Origin: Epichloe hybrida
Taxonomy: Eukaryota > Ascomycota > Sordariomycetes > Hypocreales > Clavicipitaceae
Direction of reading: 5' to 3'
Length of the DNA: 64,000 nt
NCBI GenBank assembly: GCA_019022495.1
Contig: JAFEKR010000005.1
Location: forward strand, 2,728,001 to 2,792,000
Part shown: in pieces, positions 48,336-58,766 of the stretch
How positions within the stretch are numbered: the first letter of the stretch is position 1
Layout: each line of letters opens with the position of its first letter
Position numbers and translations under genes: made by a program
Notes under the pieces: generated by a model
Databases searched by the model: none
The model's input: the letters and a program-made list of their open reading frames with translations, nothing else
What the model was told of the DNA's origin: nothing

Positions 48336-48758
48336 ATGTCAGCTTACATCCGCCTTTTGTCTGTCGCGGATCTCGAGTCGTGCGTGGCTGTGGAATCGGC
48401 CGCCACCCGTGAAAAGGTCTGGTGAGGGCCTGACCCCTTTTTGTCTCCGTGTCTCCGTCGTGTCTGCGCTGCGTGTTGCTCTGCTCGCTGACAGATGGGC
48501 AGATCCGGTATTACAGGCTTTTCGACCTGCCCCGAGCTCTGTCATGGCCTGTTCCTCGAGGGCACGGGCACGCGTGGTGATGCGCTGCCCGACCCGGCGA
48601 CACTGTCGTCTGTGCTGACGGCAACGGAGGATGCACCGACCCAGATATGTACGCGCTGCTGGTCGAGCGCTCACGTAATCTCGACCAGATCAGCTTCCCC
48701 GGTGGTGACGGATGAGGACATGGCTTTTCCACCAGGGAGTCGAGTTCTCGCTCGATGA
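48336..48758 (+). pseudogene. GNAT acetyltransferase fragment (arylalkylamine/serotonin N-acetyltransferase-like)
   Basis: The first exon (MSAYIRLLSVADLESCVAVESAA, from 48,336) and a second block (CPELCHGLF, about 48,527-48,553; AHVISTRSASPVVTDEDMAFPPGS, about 48,670-48,740) match the N-terminal two thirds of fungal AANAT-like GNAT proteins. The connecting splice gives either a stop or a poor junction, and an extra T near 48,520 shifts the frame. The acetyl-CoA-binding C-terminal region is absent before the stop at 48,758. I read it as a truncated, non-functional copy. Confidence 0.6.
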
Positions 48759-50078
48759 ATGAGAATCATGCTAATAAATGGAGCAGGTGTACAACTTTGA
48801 CTAGGACACTTTGGCCGGGCAATGAGACTTGCCCACACATCTTCATTCAAGTGAGCTAGGCTTCAGGTGGTCATGGATGGACCCCTGCATTTCGGTCATG
48901 AGGCCCTCTGCGACCGCCGACCAAAAGAGAAACAAAAAAGAACCCCTCTCAGCTCATATGCTCGCACTGTATGGTCTTGACTTCCAATTGTCATCAACAA
49001 AGCAATATGAAGCATTCTGCATCTGATACGCCAACCAACTTGGGGACAATGAGCGAGCGGCTGCCTCCTGTCCCGGATCTGTGGCTGTGGCGATGATGAC
49101 CGCCTTCAGCACCTGCCAATACTTGCCAAGTCACATTTTCCCCGTCGTGGCTCGATCGCCAAGACGGAATTAAACCGACCGCTCTCGGCTTGATCTGGAG
49201 TAAGTTTGAACCGCAGTGACTTGATGTGTGCTAAAGACTGGGGGGGCGAGAAAAAAGTCCGTCCCGTCCCCGTCCCACACCTGTGTACATACAATGTTCG
49301 TCCCCATGTGTTTAAAGATATGCTGCTTATCGAATGTTGGGCACCCGCCTGTTCAGCTTGTCGATCTTTCCCCGCAAGTCATTTCTCCGCATCACACTGA
49401 TGGCTTAATTCACAATGCTGGCACCGACTGAAAAACCCCGGCATAAGCTGCAGAGAGACCCACCCCTCCAAGAGTGAAGGAAAATTGTACAAGTACGGAC
49501 TATGTACGCATGTATTTGCCGACCGGACAGCGCCACATCCACATCCAGCCAGCCAACTTGTTCGTGCGGCTCTCAATCTTTCTTTGCCGGCGTGGCAGGG
49601 AACGGGGAGCCTGGAAATGCGGGCGGAAGGAAAAGGTGGTGATTGCGGTTAGCCCCTCGCGGTGGTGTTGGCCGGTCTGACCGGCCGGCCCTTGCGATGG
49701 TACCTTTGCAGGGCCTCCTGTTATCATTGCAAGCTCGGCCAATCCCAAGGTGTCCTTGGTACAGGCTGGGATGATCCCAGTCTCCTCGGGTGCGATGTGC
49801 GACACATCACCGCCCCCGTCCTGTCTAACAGGGCGTATCACAAGCTGCTGATCGTTTAATATAAACGGCGAGGCTGCCGTGGCTGCCTCAGACTTTCGTC
49901 GGAAGGTCTTCTCGGGAGATTTGTACCTTCCGCAGCGTTCTTGCGCCAGACTTCCGCCCTTGTCTACTTGCAACAACTCGTCACACGCCCTGACGAAGGT
50001 CGTCCTCGCGGCTCGCGTCTCAAGACTTGTACCAACTATTGCGATTCGTCCACGACGACAAGCACAGAGGTACAAACA
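48759..50078. other. Intergenic, promoter side of the permease
   Basis: About 1.3 kb without a recognisable gene. A 191-codon open frame on the minus strand (50,075-49,500) has no family features and overlaps the likely permease promoter and leader, so it is not called. Confidence 0.55.
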
Positions 50079-52049
50079 ATGGCGGAAGAGCTAGGCAATG
50101 GGCCCTTGGCACATGAGAGGAAAGGGCATGCCCATACTCCTCCTATCGAAGGCATCAGCCAGGTCGTGACCAAAGATGCGGTTTTGTGTGAAAGACATCC
50201 CGACTTCTTCACCCGAAACGGCCTGACCATCGAGTCGTTCAAGAAGGCGCATTACGGCAAGGGCCTCGTTGAGCTGGAGCGTCCTATGGAGGCCCGACAT
50301 CTGAACATGATTGCTATCGGTGGCTCGATCGGTGCCGGGTTCTTCGTGGGATCTGGTGGTGCTCTGGCGAACGGGGTGAGCAACATTCCATTGCGTTTGG
50401 TATGCTAACAAGACGGGGATTTCGCACGGCTAATTTGCTGTCAAATAGGGACCTGGCTGGTTGTTCATCGATTTCTTCATCATTGGAATCATGATGTTCA
50501 ATGTTGGTCAGTAGTTTCACACAATCATCTCTCGTTGGCCCGCTGCTGACATCTACTCGCAGTGCATGCTCTCGGAGAACTCGCCATTCTATTTCCTGTA
50601 TCTGGCGGCTTCTACACCCTTTCGGCTCGATTCGTTGACCCCTCTTGGGGTTTCGCCATGGGTTGGAATTACGTCCTGCTGTGGGTCTCTGTGTTACCAC
50701 TTGAGCTGACCGTGTGCGGCATCACAATCCAGTACTGGAACCCTGACATATCCGTTGGCGTTTGGATTGCTGTGTTCCTCGTCATCATCATCATCATCAA
50801 CGTCTTTGGAGCCCTTGGCTACGCCGAGGAGGAGTTCTGGGCGTCGACGTTTAAGCTCATCGCTATTGTGGTTTTCATGATCATCGCCCTCGTCCTAGTA
50901 TGTGGTGGCGGACCCAAGGATGGCCGCTATAGCTCATACTGGGGGGCGCGATATTGGCATGATCCCGGTGCCTTTAAGAATGGATTCAAAGGCTTCTGCT
51001 CGGTGTTTGTTACTGCAGCTTTCTCCTTTTCCGGCACCGAGCTCGTTGGCCTTGCGGCAGCAGAGTCTAAAAACCCGGCAAAGGCCATGCCAACTGCGAT
51101 TAAACAGGTCTTCTGGCGAATTACGCTTTTCTATATCCTTGGCCTTTTCTTCGTTGGTCTGTTAATCGATGATCGGGATCCAGCTCTCCTGACCGCGGGA
51201 TCGTTTAATGACCCCAAGGCGTCACCCTTTGTGCTTGTTGGGAAGTACGCAGGGCTCCGTGGATTCGATCATTTCATGAACCTGACTATCCTCGTCTCGG
51301 TCCTATCGATCGGTGTATCCGGCGTCTACGGAGGCTCACGGACTCTCACAGGTCTTGCTCAACAAGGCTATGCCCCTAAGTTGTTTACCTATATCGACAA
51401 GTCGGGCCGGCCCTTGTTCTCAGTCATCTCTGTTATCCTCTTTGGCGTCATTGCCTTTGTCAGTCTCAGCAGCGACGGCCCTACCGTTTTCACGTGGCTG
51501 CAGGCAATTTCTGGTCTCGCTACCCTATTTACCTGGGGCTCCGTTTGCCTAGCGCACATCAGGTTCCGCAAAGCATGGGCTTACCAAGGGCACACGCTGG
51601 ACGAGATTCCCTTCCGAGCTGCCGGTGGTATCTACGGGTCCTACCTGGGTCTCTTTCTCTGTCATCGTTCTTATGGCTCAGGTAAGCCTCGCCATGCTCT
51701 GCCGTGCTGATGTTCTTCTTTTCTTTTCTTTTCTTTTTTTTTTCCTTCTCAGTGGTTTGATTGATTGCATCTGCTAATCGCTCCGTAGTTCTACTCTGCC
51801 ATCGTGGCGCCCCCCGGTGAGGAAGGAATGGCAACGGCCAAGAGCTTTTTCCAACAATATCTCGCGGCTCCTGTGATTCTCTTTTTCTGGTTTGTCGGAT
51901 ACGTGTGGAAGCGCGAGGGATGGATTCGAACGCACCAGATCGACGTCGATACCGGACGTCGAGAAGTTGATTGGGATGAGATCAATGCCTATCGAGCCAG
52001 GATTGCGTCGTATCCGAAATGGCGGCAGATTCTCCACATGACTTTCTAG
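50079..52049 (+). CDS. Amino-acid permease (APC superfamily, YAT type), frame broken once
   Basis: Exons 50,079-50,375, 50,449-50,506, 50,563-51,681 and 51,789-52,049 with GT-AG introns of 73, 56 and 107 bp. The N-terminal cytosolic part carries ERPMEARHLNMIAIGGSIGAG, the family signature at the first helix, followed by GWLFIDF and HALGELAILFPV. Hydrophobic helices continue to a typical C-terminus (KREGWIRTHQID...DEINAYRAR). The sum of exons is one base too long: a single extra base near 51,655-51,662 (TTTCTCT) shifts the frame before intron 3, while exon 4 stays open in the expected phase. Expected product is about 578 residues, normal for the family. It should import amino acids across the plasma membrane; substrate range cannot be read. 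The third intron has a long T-rich tract. Confidence 0.82.
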
Positions 52050-52546
52050 AGTCACGACGGCAAGACGTGCGGGCTGATTCATTGCGATGGTCGGTTTCAA
52101 AACCCTAGTATTGTAGACTTGCGGCGCACACGTAGCGGATACAATTCACATGCAGGCACATAGAAAGTCATGCGATGCCTTTGATTGTTGGAAACCACCA
52201 GCTGGTCCAGCCAGGTGTCATGCATATGTTCATAAACGGATTTTCACGCGGAGTCCCACTCGTCTCGAACGGGAAAAAAGAAACAAGGCGGCAATTTCCG
52301 ATGATGCTCACTAATAAATCGAACCAAGAAAAAAAAAAAAAGAGAGAAAAAAAGACACTTGACGTTTGTGACTTTGACCAAGTGGGGCCACCCGTGCCAA
52401 AAAGTAAGACAGGCGGCAGAGACCAGACGCTGACCTGACGCTGACACCTGGTCACAGCTGGTTTCTGGAAATGGATTCAACGCGGGCGGCCCCAGCGTGT
52501 GCCAGCTCTCAGTCGCGACGCAAAATCATCCACGTACCTGTTCATC
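52050..52546. other. Intergenic between permease and HET-C-like gene
   Basis: No gene seen; an A run (52,328-52,340) is the only notable string. Confidence 0.5.
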
Positions 52547-54610
52547 ATGGCAGGCTCAGCCCATTTCTTGTGCATACTGCTCCTTGTTCTGGCTGCTGCC
52601 AGCACCGCCTCCGCGTTCGGCGCGGGTGCAGTGCCTGCCGATAGTGAGTTCAAAGAATTTGTGTGGAGACATGGCGACATCGCCGAGGTTCTGCGGTTCC
52701 TGCCCATCAGCTTCATAACGCAGCAGAGCTTCACCCGACTTCAGCGGAGGCAAATCTACTTTGGCAACTGGCTCCGCGACTTCTCCCAGGTGGTGGATAC
52801 GACATGTCTGGAAAACATCCCCGAGCCTGTTCTCAGAGCCATCGTCTCCGTCCTGGCCATGCTGGAGTTTGGCTTCGCGACAGACGAATTCGAGGTCACA
52901 AGGGAGCGTCTGGGATGCTATACCCACGTGGAACACATCGACAACCCCCGCGGGTACGACGAGAACGCCAAGGATGTGGACGAGCGGTTGCGAGGCCCTG
53001 TAGATCCCAGGGAACTCGAATTCGACCCCAAGTCTGGCATGAAGAACTACGTTGCGAATTCAGGACACGGCTGGGACACTTCGGCCGACTACGTTCGGCG
53101 TCAGCTGGAGCGTTGCATCGAGCTGGGAAGAAGAGGCCGTGCCGGCGACCACGGCGCGCAAAAGGAATCATTCATCCACCTGGGAGCTGCTCTCCACACG
53201 TTGGAGGACTTTTCCGCGCACAGCAACTTCATCGAGCTCTGTTTGCTGAAGATGGGGGAACGGGACATTTTCCCGTACGTCGGCGACAAATGCAGAGTCA
53301 GAGTCCCCTCCCGCTTCAAACGGAGACGCCAAGTACCGCCGCTGGTCACGGGCACGTTTGGCATGCTGGACATCTTCCACAGCCTGCTAGGTGAGGCTGA
53401 TGACATGGCCATCCTGCAGTCAAAGGGGACGCTGGGGGACCTGGAGAGCAAGCTCGGTTATGGGTCTGTGGCGTTTGACCAGCTGTTCCAGGCCATCAAG
53501 GCCGCCGTTGCCGCTGTCCAAAGATTCTCCTCCGAGAACTCTGCTCTTCTCGAGCAGCTTGAGACTGTCAACATGATATTCCAAAAGGCCAAGGACAGCG
53601 CACCTTCCACGCCTGAACCGGATGCCGATGCCGATGCCGATGCCAATGCAGCAGAATCTGTCGACGGAGTGGATGCCAACATCCTCTGGCAGGCAGTCGA
53701 GCCCGTGTTCTTCATTCATGACAGGTTAAAGAAGTGGCTGACGGAAGAGGCGCACACAAGTCATCCTGAAGAGGCAAGCGCCACGGGAACGCAGCTCGGA
53801 GCGACAACAAATCGCGTCGTGTTCCAATTCCTGGGCCTCATCATCGAGTCCTCGGTCAAGGAATTGCGGAATGCGCTCAGAGCCGCCAAGGTCAGGGTTG
53901 ACGAAGAAGCCGCGCAGTCCGATTCGGCAGCAGTGTATGAGGACGACTCAACGGCGTCAGACCCCAGTCACTCGGATCTGTCAAAGGACCATTTCAGCAA
54001 CGTCTTGAACCCACCGGCAGGTCTCGTTGCAACCGTCACGACAAATTGGACCACGCAGCAAGTCGTGAAATGCTGGGACGATCCGAACGTGAGCTCGGAT
54101 GATACCATTCGCCAAATTTTGACCATACTACACCACCCCGCTTTTCCCAGGAAGAAAACAGACATACAAAAGTACATGTTCGAAGTGGTCCAGAAGTGGT
54201 GGAAGGGCATGTCTGAGGAAGAACGGGCGGGTTTACGAGCCAAGCTCACCAAGGAGAGCATCAAGGTCAGAGGTCACGAAGATCACAAGCTCACGATGCA
54301 GGACATTCAGGGGAAGAAGAGGGGCCCGGGCCATTTCCCGGGCTCCCGACTCGAAGTGCGACCACCACCGGCCCGGAAATCCTTCCCCTTGCAATGGGCC
54401 GTCAAGGAGGCAGCTTCTGACTTGTCATGGGCCGTTGGATCTGTCGCGAAATGCGTGACGGTTCCGGGCGGGGCTCTCGTCAGCGTCGCTGTGTATCGTG
54501 TTGGAGGAGCTGTCGCCAATACCGTCCGCGTGACGTGCGCGGTGTCCAGATCTTTTGTCGGTGGTGCCAGAGACCTGGCTGCCAAGTGGTGGCCATCTCG
54601 GTCGGGTTAG
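52547..54610 (+). CDS. HET-C-like protein (heterokaryon incompatibility HET-C family)
   Basis: A single uninterrupted frame encodes 687 residues from the ATG at 52,547. I preferred this to the ATG at 52,499 because it starts a clean signal peptide (MAGSAHFLCILLLVLAAAST...) cleaved before AFGAG, the conserved mature start of HET-C. Family landmarks follow: WRHGDIAEVL, YFGNWLRDFSQVVD, EFEVTRERLG, EHIDNP, LRGPVDP, GMKNY, HLGAALHTLEDFSAHSNFIEL, and VTGTFGMLD. The C-terminal half is coiled and charged with an Asp-Ala repeat (about residues 355-365) and lacks the long glycine-rich tail of Neurospora HET-C, so this is probably a paralogue. HET-C proteins act at the cell periphery and control vegetative incompatibility through alleles and partner genes; a role here is inferred from family only. 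Confidence 0.88.
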   Translation: MAGSAHFLCILLLVLAAASTASAFGAGAVPADSEFKEFVWRHGDIAEVLRFLPISFITQQSFTRLQRRQIYFGNWLRDFSQVVDTTCLENIPEPVLRAIVSVLAMLEFGFATDEFEVTRERLGCYTHVEHIDNPRGYDENAKDVDERLRGPVDPRELEFDPKSGMKNYVANSGHGWDTSADYVRRQLERCIELGRRGRAGDHGAQKESFIHLGAALHTLEDFSAHSNFIELCLLKMGERDIFPYVGDKCRVRVPSRFKRRRQVPPLVTGTFGMLDIFHSLLGEADDMAILQSKGTLGDLESKLGYGSVAFDQLFQAIKAAVAAVQRFSSENSALLEQLETVNMIFQKAKDSAPSTPEPDADADADANAAESVDGVDANILWQAVEPVFFIHDRLKKWLTEEAHTSHPEEASATGTQLGATTNRVVFQFLGLIIESSVKELRNALRAAKVRVDEEAAQSDSAAVYEDDSTASDPSHSDLSKDHFSNVLNPPAGLVATVTTNWTTQQVVKCWDDPNVSSDDTIRQILTILHHPAFPRKKTDIQKYMFEVVQKWWKGMSEEERAGLRAKLTKESIKVRGHEDHKLTMQDIQGKKRGPGHFPGSRLEVRPPPARKSFPLQWAVKEAASDLSWAVGSVAKCVTVPGGALVSVAVYRVGGAVANTVRVTCAVSRSFVGGARDLAAKWWPSRSG

Positions 54611-55098
54611 CACTTGCCAAGTTCGGCGTTCGCTTAGAGTAGACAGATGGCAAGATGCACGACGATTTAATTCACATGTAGCAAAACCGCGCGAGATTGA
54701 TCAAGATGCCTTTGGGCGACCGGGCAAGATGAGCAACAATGGTTGTGGCCGAGTGTGACTGTGCCACCCACTTGCATTCTTACATTCGGCTATCGCCCTC
54801 GGGTACGTACTACGGAGTACTACATATGTATCCGTCGGAGTACAATGCTATGTTGGACCAGGCTGGCTGGCCCTTGTCGTGTCATGCAAGTCATTGTACA
54901 TAGATTTCAGCCGAAGGGCGGAAACGCGACCCGCCCGCCCACGGGACGCTTGCGAGGTTACATACATTATTACATAGTGTACGGACATGGCCCCGAGCCG
55001 AGGATGCTCAGTCCCTCCCCGGATAATACGACCTTGTTCTCTCCTCTCCCTCTCTATTAATAATCCGTACTTTCCCCCCCCCCCCTTCTTTACTCCGT
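54611..55098. other. Intergenic
   Basis: No gene seen. Contains CT-rich and C-run stretches just before the DUF1304 start (55,030-55,090). Confidence 0.5.
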
Positions 55099-55500
55099 AT
55101 GTCCTCCAACACAACGTCCCCCCCGGCCTTCGAGATGGCCTTCCTCTCTCCCGCGGCCACCGCTATCCTCGCCCTCCTCCACCTGTACATCATGGTTCTA
55201 GAAATGTTTCTGTGGACGACGCCAAGAGGTCGCAAAGCATTCCGCCTCACCGCCGAGTTCGCGGAGCAGACAAGGACGCTGGCCGCAAACCAAGGCCTCT
55301 ACAACGGCTTCCTCGCCGCCGGGCTGGCATGGGGACTCGTCCATCCAGTGGCCGAATTCGCCAGACAGATTCGAACATTCTTCTGTCTGATGGTCGTCGT
55401 GGCTGGGCTGTACGGCGGCGCTACGGCCTCGCGCAAGATCTGGGCCGTGCAGATGACGCCCGGCATTGTGGCTTTGGTGTTGGTCCATCTCGACGTGTGA
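55099..55500 (+). CDS. DUF1304 family small membrane protein
   Basis: An intact 133-residue frame with four predicted hydrophobic segments. The conserved HLYIMVLEMFLW...RGRKAF and NQGLYNGFLAAGLAWGL blocks are the family hallmark. Homologues occur in bacteria and fungi; the biochemical role is unknown. The start at MSSNTTSPP is the first ATG after a CT-rich leader. A downstream in-frame Met (FEMAF) could be the true start without affecting the membrane domain. Confidence 0.85.
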   Translation: MSSNTTSPPAFEMAFLSPAATAILALLHLYIMVLEMFLWTTPRGRKAFRLTAEFAEQTRTLAANQGLYNGFLAAGLAWGLVHPVAEFARQIRTFFCLMVVVAGLYGGATASRKIWAVQMTPGIVALVLVHLDV

Positions 55501-55766
55501 GCGAGACCACCCAGCAAGGTTGACATGGGGTTTTTTTTTTTTTTCTCATACTGGGGGAACCTCGGCCATCTTTTGCCCGACTCGCTTCTTTCCGAACAGG
55601 TCCAATGTCGGGGGCCCGCGAGAAATCAAACACACAGAAACACGAGTTGTAGTTGGAGAAATACTGCCTATTCCAAAATAACCAGCCTGTGTACTAGGAG
55701 AAGAAGAAAAAAAAACATCTACTCATTCATATCCACTGAGCGAGCATTAATCAATCAATCAATCAA

Positions 55767-56969
55767 TCACACATGAGACAGGGCTATTCCCGTTAAAGCA
55801 CCCGCCTCCTCGTACAGCCGCCGTCTGTTTCTCCCCCCGTCCATGTCAAACCGATAGACGGCACCACCGAGATCCGTCGCATCCACATGACGGTTCTTCT
55901 GGTCTATCCTGATGCCGATGGTCTCGTGGAGGTTTCTGGCAATGAGCTCGTAGTCCTTGCCCGGCAGGACACTCGTGCTGTTGTTCCCCTGGGACGGTTT
56001 GAGCGCAGAGAGCTTGGCCCGGTTGATGCTGTTCCTGTTCCCCGAGCGGGAGCTCGCCCCTGTCGGTCCAGTACAGGGTCTCAGTCGACCACCAGGTCAA
56101 TGTTCCAGATCGATGGGCTCGGGCAAGTTCCGGAGCAGCAGGTCCACGTCGCTGCGGCTCGCGGCGTCCCTCGCCCGGCAAGAAGTCCATGTTGGCGCGG
56201 AAGATGCGGCCCTTGCCGCTTCTTAGGGGGGCGGCCCCTCTTCTGCGTCCACGTCCAGTAGAACTTGCCGGTCGTGGGCGAGACGGCGATGCCGGACGCA
56301 CCAGTTGGTCTGGTCTAGTCGGCCGCGTCGGGATTCCCTCCGCCAGTCGCCGGTGACGACGACCGACCGCCGAGTCTGCCCTGGTCGAGATATCCCTGCA
56401 GGAACCTGACTGGCGTGTCGGGGAGGCCACGTTCCGCAATGTAATGCTGCTCGATGAGGCGAGACGGTGTCGAGCCCGACGGAATCCATCATGGCCACCG
56501 GACCCGCGTGGTTGCCGAGCCACATGTCCTTCCACAGCGCGTCAATCTCCTCTGGCGTCGAGACACCTTTGGCCAAGATGGTCAAGACCTTCCCTCTTGA
56601 TGGCTGCCCAGAGCCGGTTGAAGATGAGACCCGTCGACTTCGACTCCTTTTGCGAGCCACGAACGGGTGAAAGCCGATGCCGCGGAGCTTCTCCACCAGG
56701 TGCGGGAAAATGACGTCGTGCGTGAACCCGTCCGTCATTCAGTTCAACGACGCGGTTCCCAGGAGGCATGTAGTAGTTAGTGCATGTTGAGGACCCCTCC
56801 GCTTCGTCTCGTAGTGCAGCGCGGCCATCCTCTGCTCGGGGTTGGGATCGCGAATGACAACGTCATGCCCGCCCGCTGCCCATCCACATGCTATCCGTCG
56901 ACCGAGCACGCCGCCCCCGAGGACTGCCACGGTCCTCCCTTCGGAGGGAGGCAAGGAGAAAGAAGTCAT
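55767..56969 (-). pseudogene. Fusion of 3-hydroxyacyl-CoA dehydrogenase-like domain and YWTD/SMP-30-like propeller, multiply frameshifted
   Basis: From ATG 56,969 the first exon shows an NAD-binding fold (TVAVLGGGVLGRRIACGWA...VVIRD). Pieces in shifting frames continue the dehydrogenase (SKSTGLIFNRLWAAIKRE, about 56,640-56,590; TPEEIDALWKDMWLGNHAGP, about 56,555-56,490). Downstream, again in shifting frames, come propeller-like stretches (SPTTGKFYWTWTQ, about 56,285-56,245; ETLYWTDRGELPLG, about 56,080-56,040; NRHVDATDLGGAVYRFDMDG, about 55,885-55,830) ending at a stop at 55,767. At least four indels separate them. The dehydrogenase resembles lambda-crystallin/L-gulonate-dehydrogenase-type enzymes. 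The colinear order suggests one fused gene, but two adjacent decayed genes are possible. Confidence 0.65.
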
Positions 56970-56990
56970 GGTGGAATTTTTCTCCTTTTC

Positions 56991-57018
56991 TTTTTTTTTT
57001 TTTTTTTTTTTTTTTTTT
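56991..57018. repeat. 28-base T homopolymer
   Basis: Longest of many T/A runs in the gene-rich half. It sits in the gap between two decayed minus-strand genes, just upstream of the dehydrogenase start. Confidence 0.95.
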
Positions 57019-57160
57019 CGGGGTCACAAGTACGGCTCCGCCCACTAGACAAGTTGTTTTGAATTGTGCTTGAATTGCATCCATCCGCGGGTTGTTCGCA
57101 AATGTTAAATAGCCAAGAACGGGCCGGAAAATGAACAATGAACAATGGCACAGACGACTA

Positions 57161-58117
57161 CTAGACAATAAAGACCTGGTCCGTCATCTTCGCCGCCGCC
57201 CCCGGCTGCTCGAATCCCAAGTCGACCAACGACGACTTGGCCGCCTTCACCATACCCGGCGGACCGCACAGCATTATCCTCGTGTCGGCCTCGGGCGCAG
57301 GCAGCTTCTCTCGCATCAAGTCCTCCGTGACACAGCCCTTTCCATGGTTTTTTTTTTTTGGCGGGTGGTGCAGCACGTAGTAGACGTCGAGGTTTGCCGG
57401 GATATCTGCGCGCCAGCGAGTCCAGTTCCCTTGCGCAGCAGGACGTCCTGCTCGGTGCGGTTCGCGTATATGAGGCTGGGCCCTCGTCAGGTTCCTGGTC
57501 GTCCTCGCATATGGCCCGGCCCGGATGACCTGGAACAAGGGCGTGATGCCGGTGCCGTCGGTTGACCATGCCGATCCTCTCCTTGCAGAGAGAGGCCGTT
57601 CCTGTACCTCATGGCGCCCCTGGGCAGGACCTCGTCGCCGACGTTGAGCTTTCGCCATGTATCCCGCTCGTCAGCTTCCCGTCAGGGGGTACACCTTGAT
57701 GACGGAGCTCGAGCACGTCTCGGTCCAACCGGGGGGGTGGTACGAGCGCGAGACGATGGCCTGCCCGTCGAATGTCGGCCTCTTGGCTTCTTTGGCTGGT
57801 AGACTTTCAGCGTCCCTTGTCAAGTAGGATTCCATGATACCCCCGCGCGCATCTTCCGAGTGGCCGGCGTTGTCGAATGCCTCGGTTGCATCGGTCCCGG
57901 CTGCTTCTATGAGGATATCGGCGCCGCCGGGGTGGTCTCGCAAAACACTCGGTTGCGTCGTACACTATTTTGATACTGTTGGTCATTGTTGAAATGAAGA
58001 AAGCTGTGAACGAACAAGCCCGGACGGCGAGCTGCGTGCCGCACCTTTGCCATGGATGGCGAACCAAGCATCGTCCGGCTTGTTGTGTCCGGCCACTTTC
58101 TTAGCTTCCATCTCCAT
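57161..58117 (-). pseudogene. Cytochrome b5 / cytochrome b5 reductase fusion, multiply frameshifted and incomplete
   Basis: From ATG 58,117 a cytochrome b5 start is clear (AKKVAGHNKPDDAWFAIHGK). A likely intron (GTGCGG to about 57,962) is followed by [22 protein letters not shown] (about 57,940-57,875), with the HPGG haem-ligand motif one base out of phase with the preceding exon. The C-terminal NAD-binding half is present (GTGITPLFQVIRA, about 57,555-57,515; IMLCGPPGMVKAAK, about 57,280-57,240; DQVFIV and stop at 57,161). The FAD-binding barrel between them seems largely missing (about 57,560-57,720), and an A run interrupts the NAD domain at about 57,350. It is probably dead. Intact relatives transfer electrons from NADH to membrane or haem enzymes. 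Confidence 0.65.
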
Positions 58118-58192
58118 CTTTTGCGAATCATGGTGAAGCAGCGGCACGGAAAAGAGTACGTAGAATTGAATAGGAGATGAATTTGATATCAA

Positions 58193-58766
58193 AGTCGGGT
58201 TTCTGTGGGAACCCTTTTCTTTCTTTTCTGTTCTTCCTTCTTTTTTTTTTTTGCCCCTTTTTGGTTCTTATTAGCGTGGGTCGGGAGTCGTCAACTTGGC
58301 GTCGTATTTGTAATTATATTCCTACGAAAACTTTGTTCGGCCCATTGGCGGACGATTCATGGCAAATGGAATGCGACTTCCGATATTTACCAAAATGAAA
58401 AGGCTGAAATAAAATGGAGGGCCGGTACTGAGGCCATCCTTGTTCCTGGCGGCGGCTGCTTTTCTTTCTTTCTTTTGGTCTTCTCCGTCTTCTCCTGTCA
58501 ACTCGACCACTTTCACTTTCTCCGTGACTGAATAGCGAATTAATGCAGAGATTGAGGCGACGACAAATCCATTTCTCTTGACAGGAGGACCCATCGGGAA
58601 CTGCCGGCATCGACCCATTATTGACCTTCATGAACCCGTAGGAAAATCTCGCAGTAGACCACCCCCCCCCAGACATACATACTCGTCCCATCTCATATCC
58701 TCAACATCAACAGCATAAACCCACCCCCCCCCTTCCAATAATGTTCAATACTCATCTCCATCCGCG
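58193..58766. other. Intergenic
   Basis: No gene seen. T run at about 58,237-58,252 and C runs at about 58,662-58,735. Confidence 0.5.

Noticed and set aside
49500..50075. 191-codon minus-strand open frame upstream of the permease
   Set aside because: No signal, domain or plausible composition; it overlaps the probable permease promoter and leader and is antisense to it.
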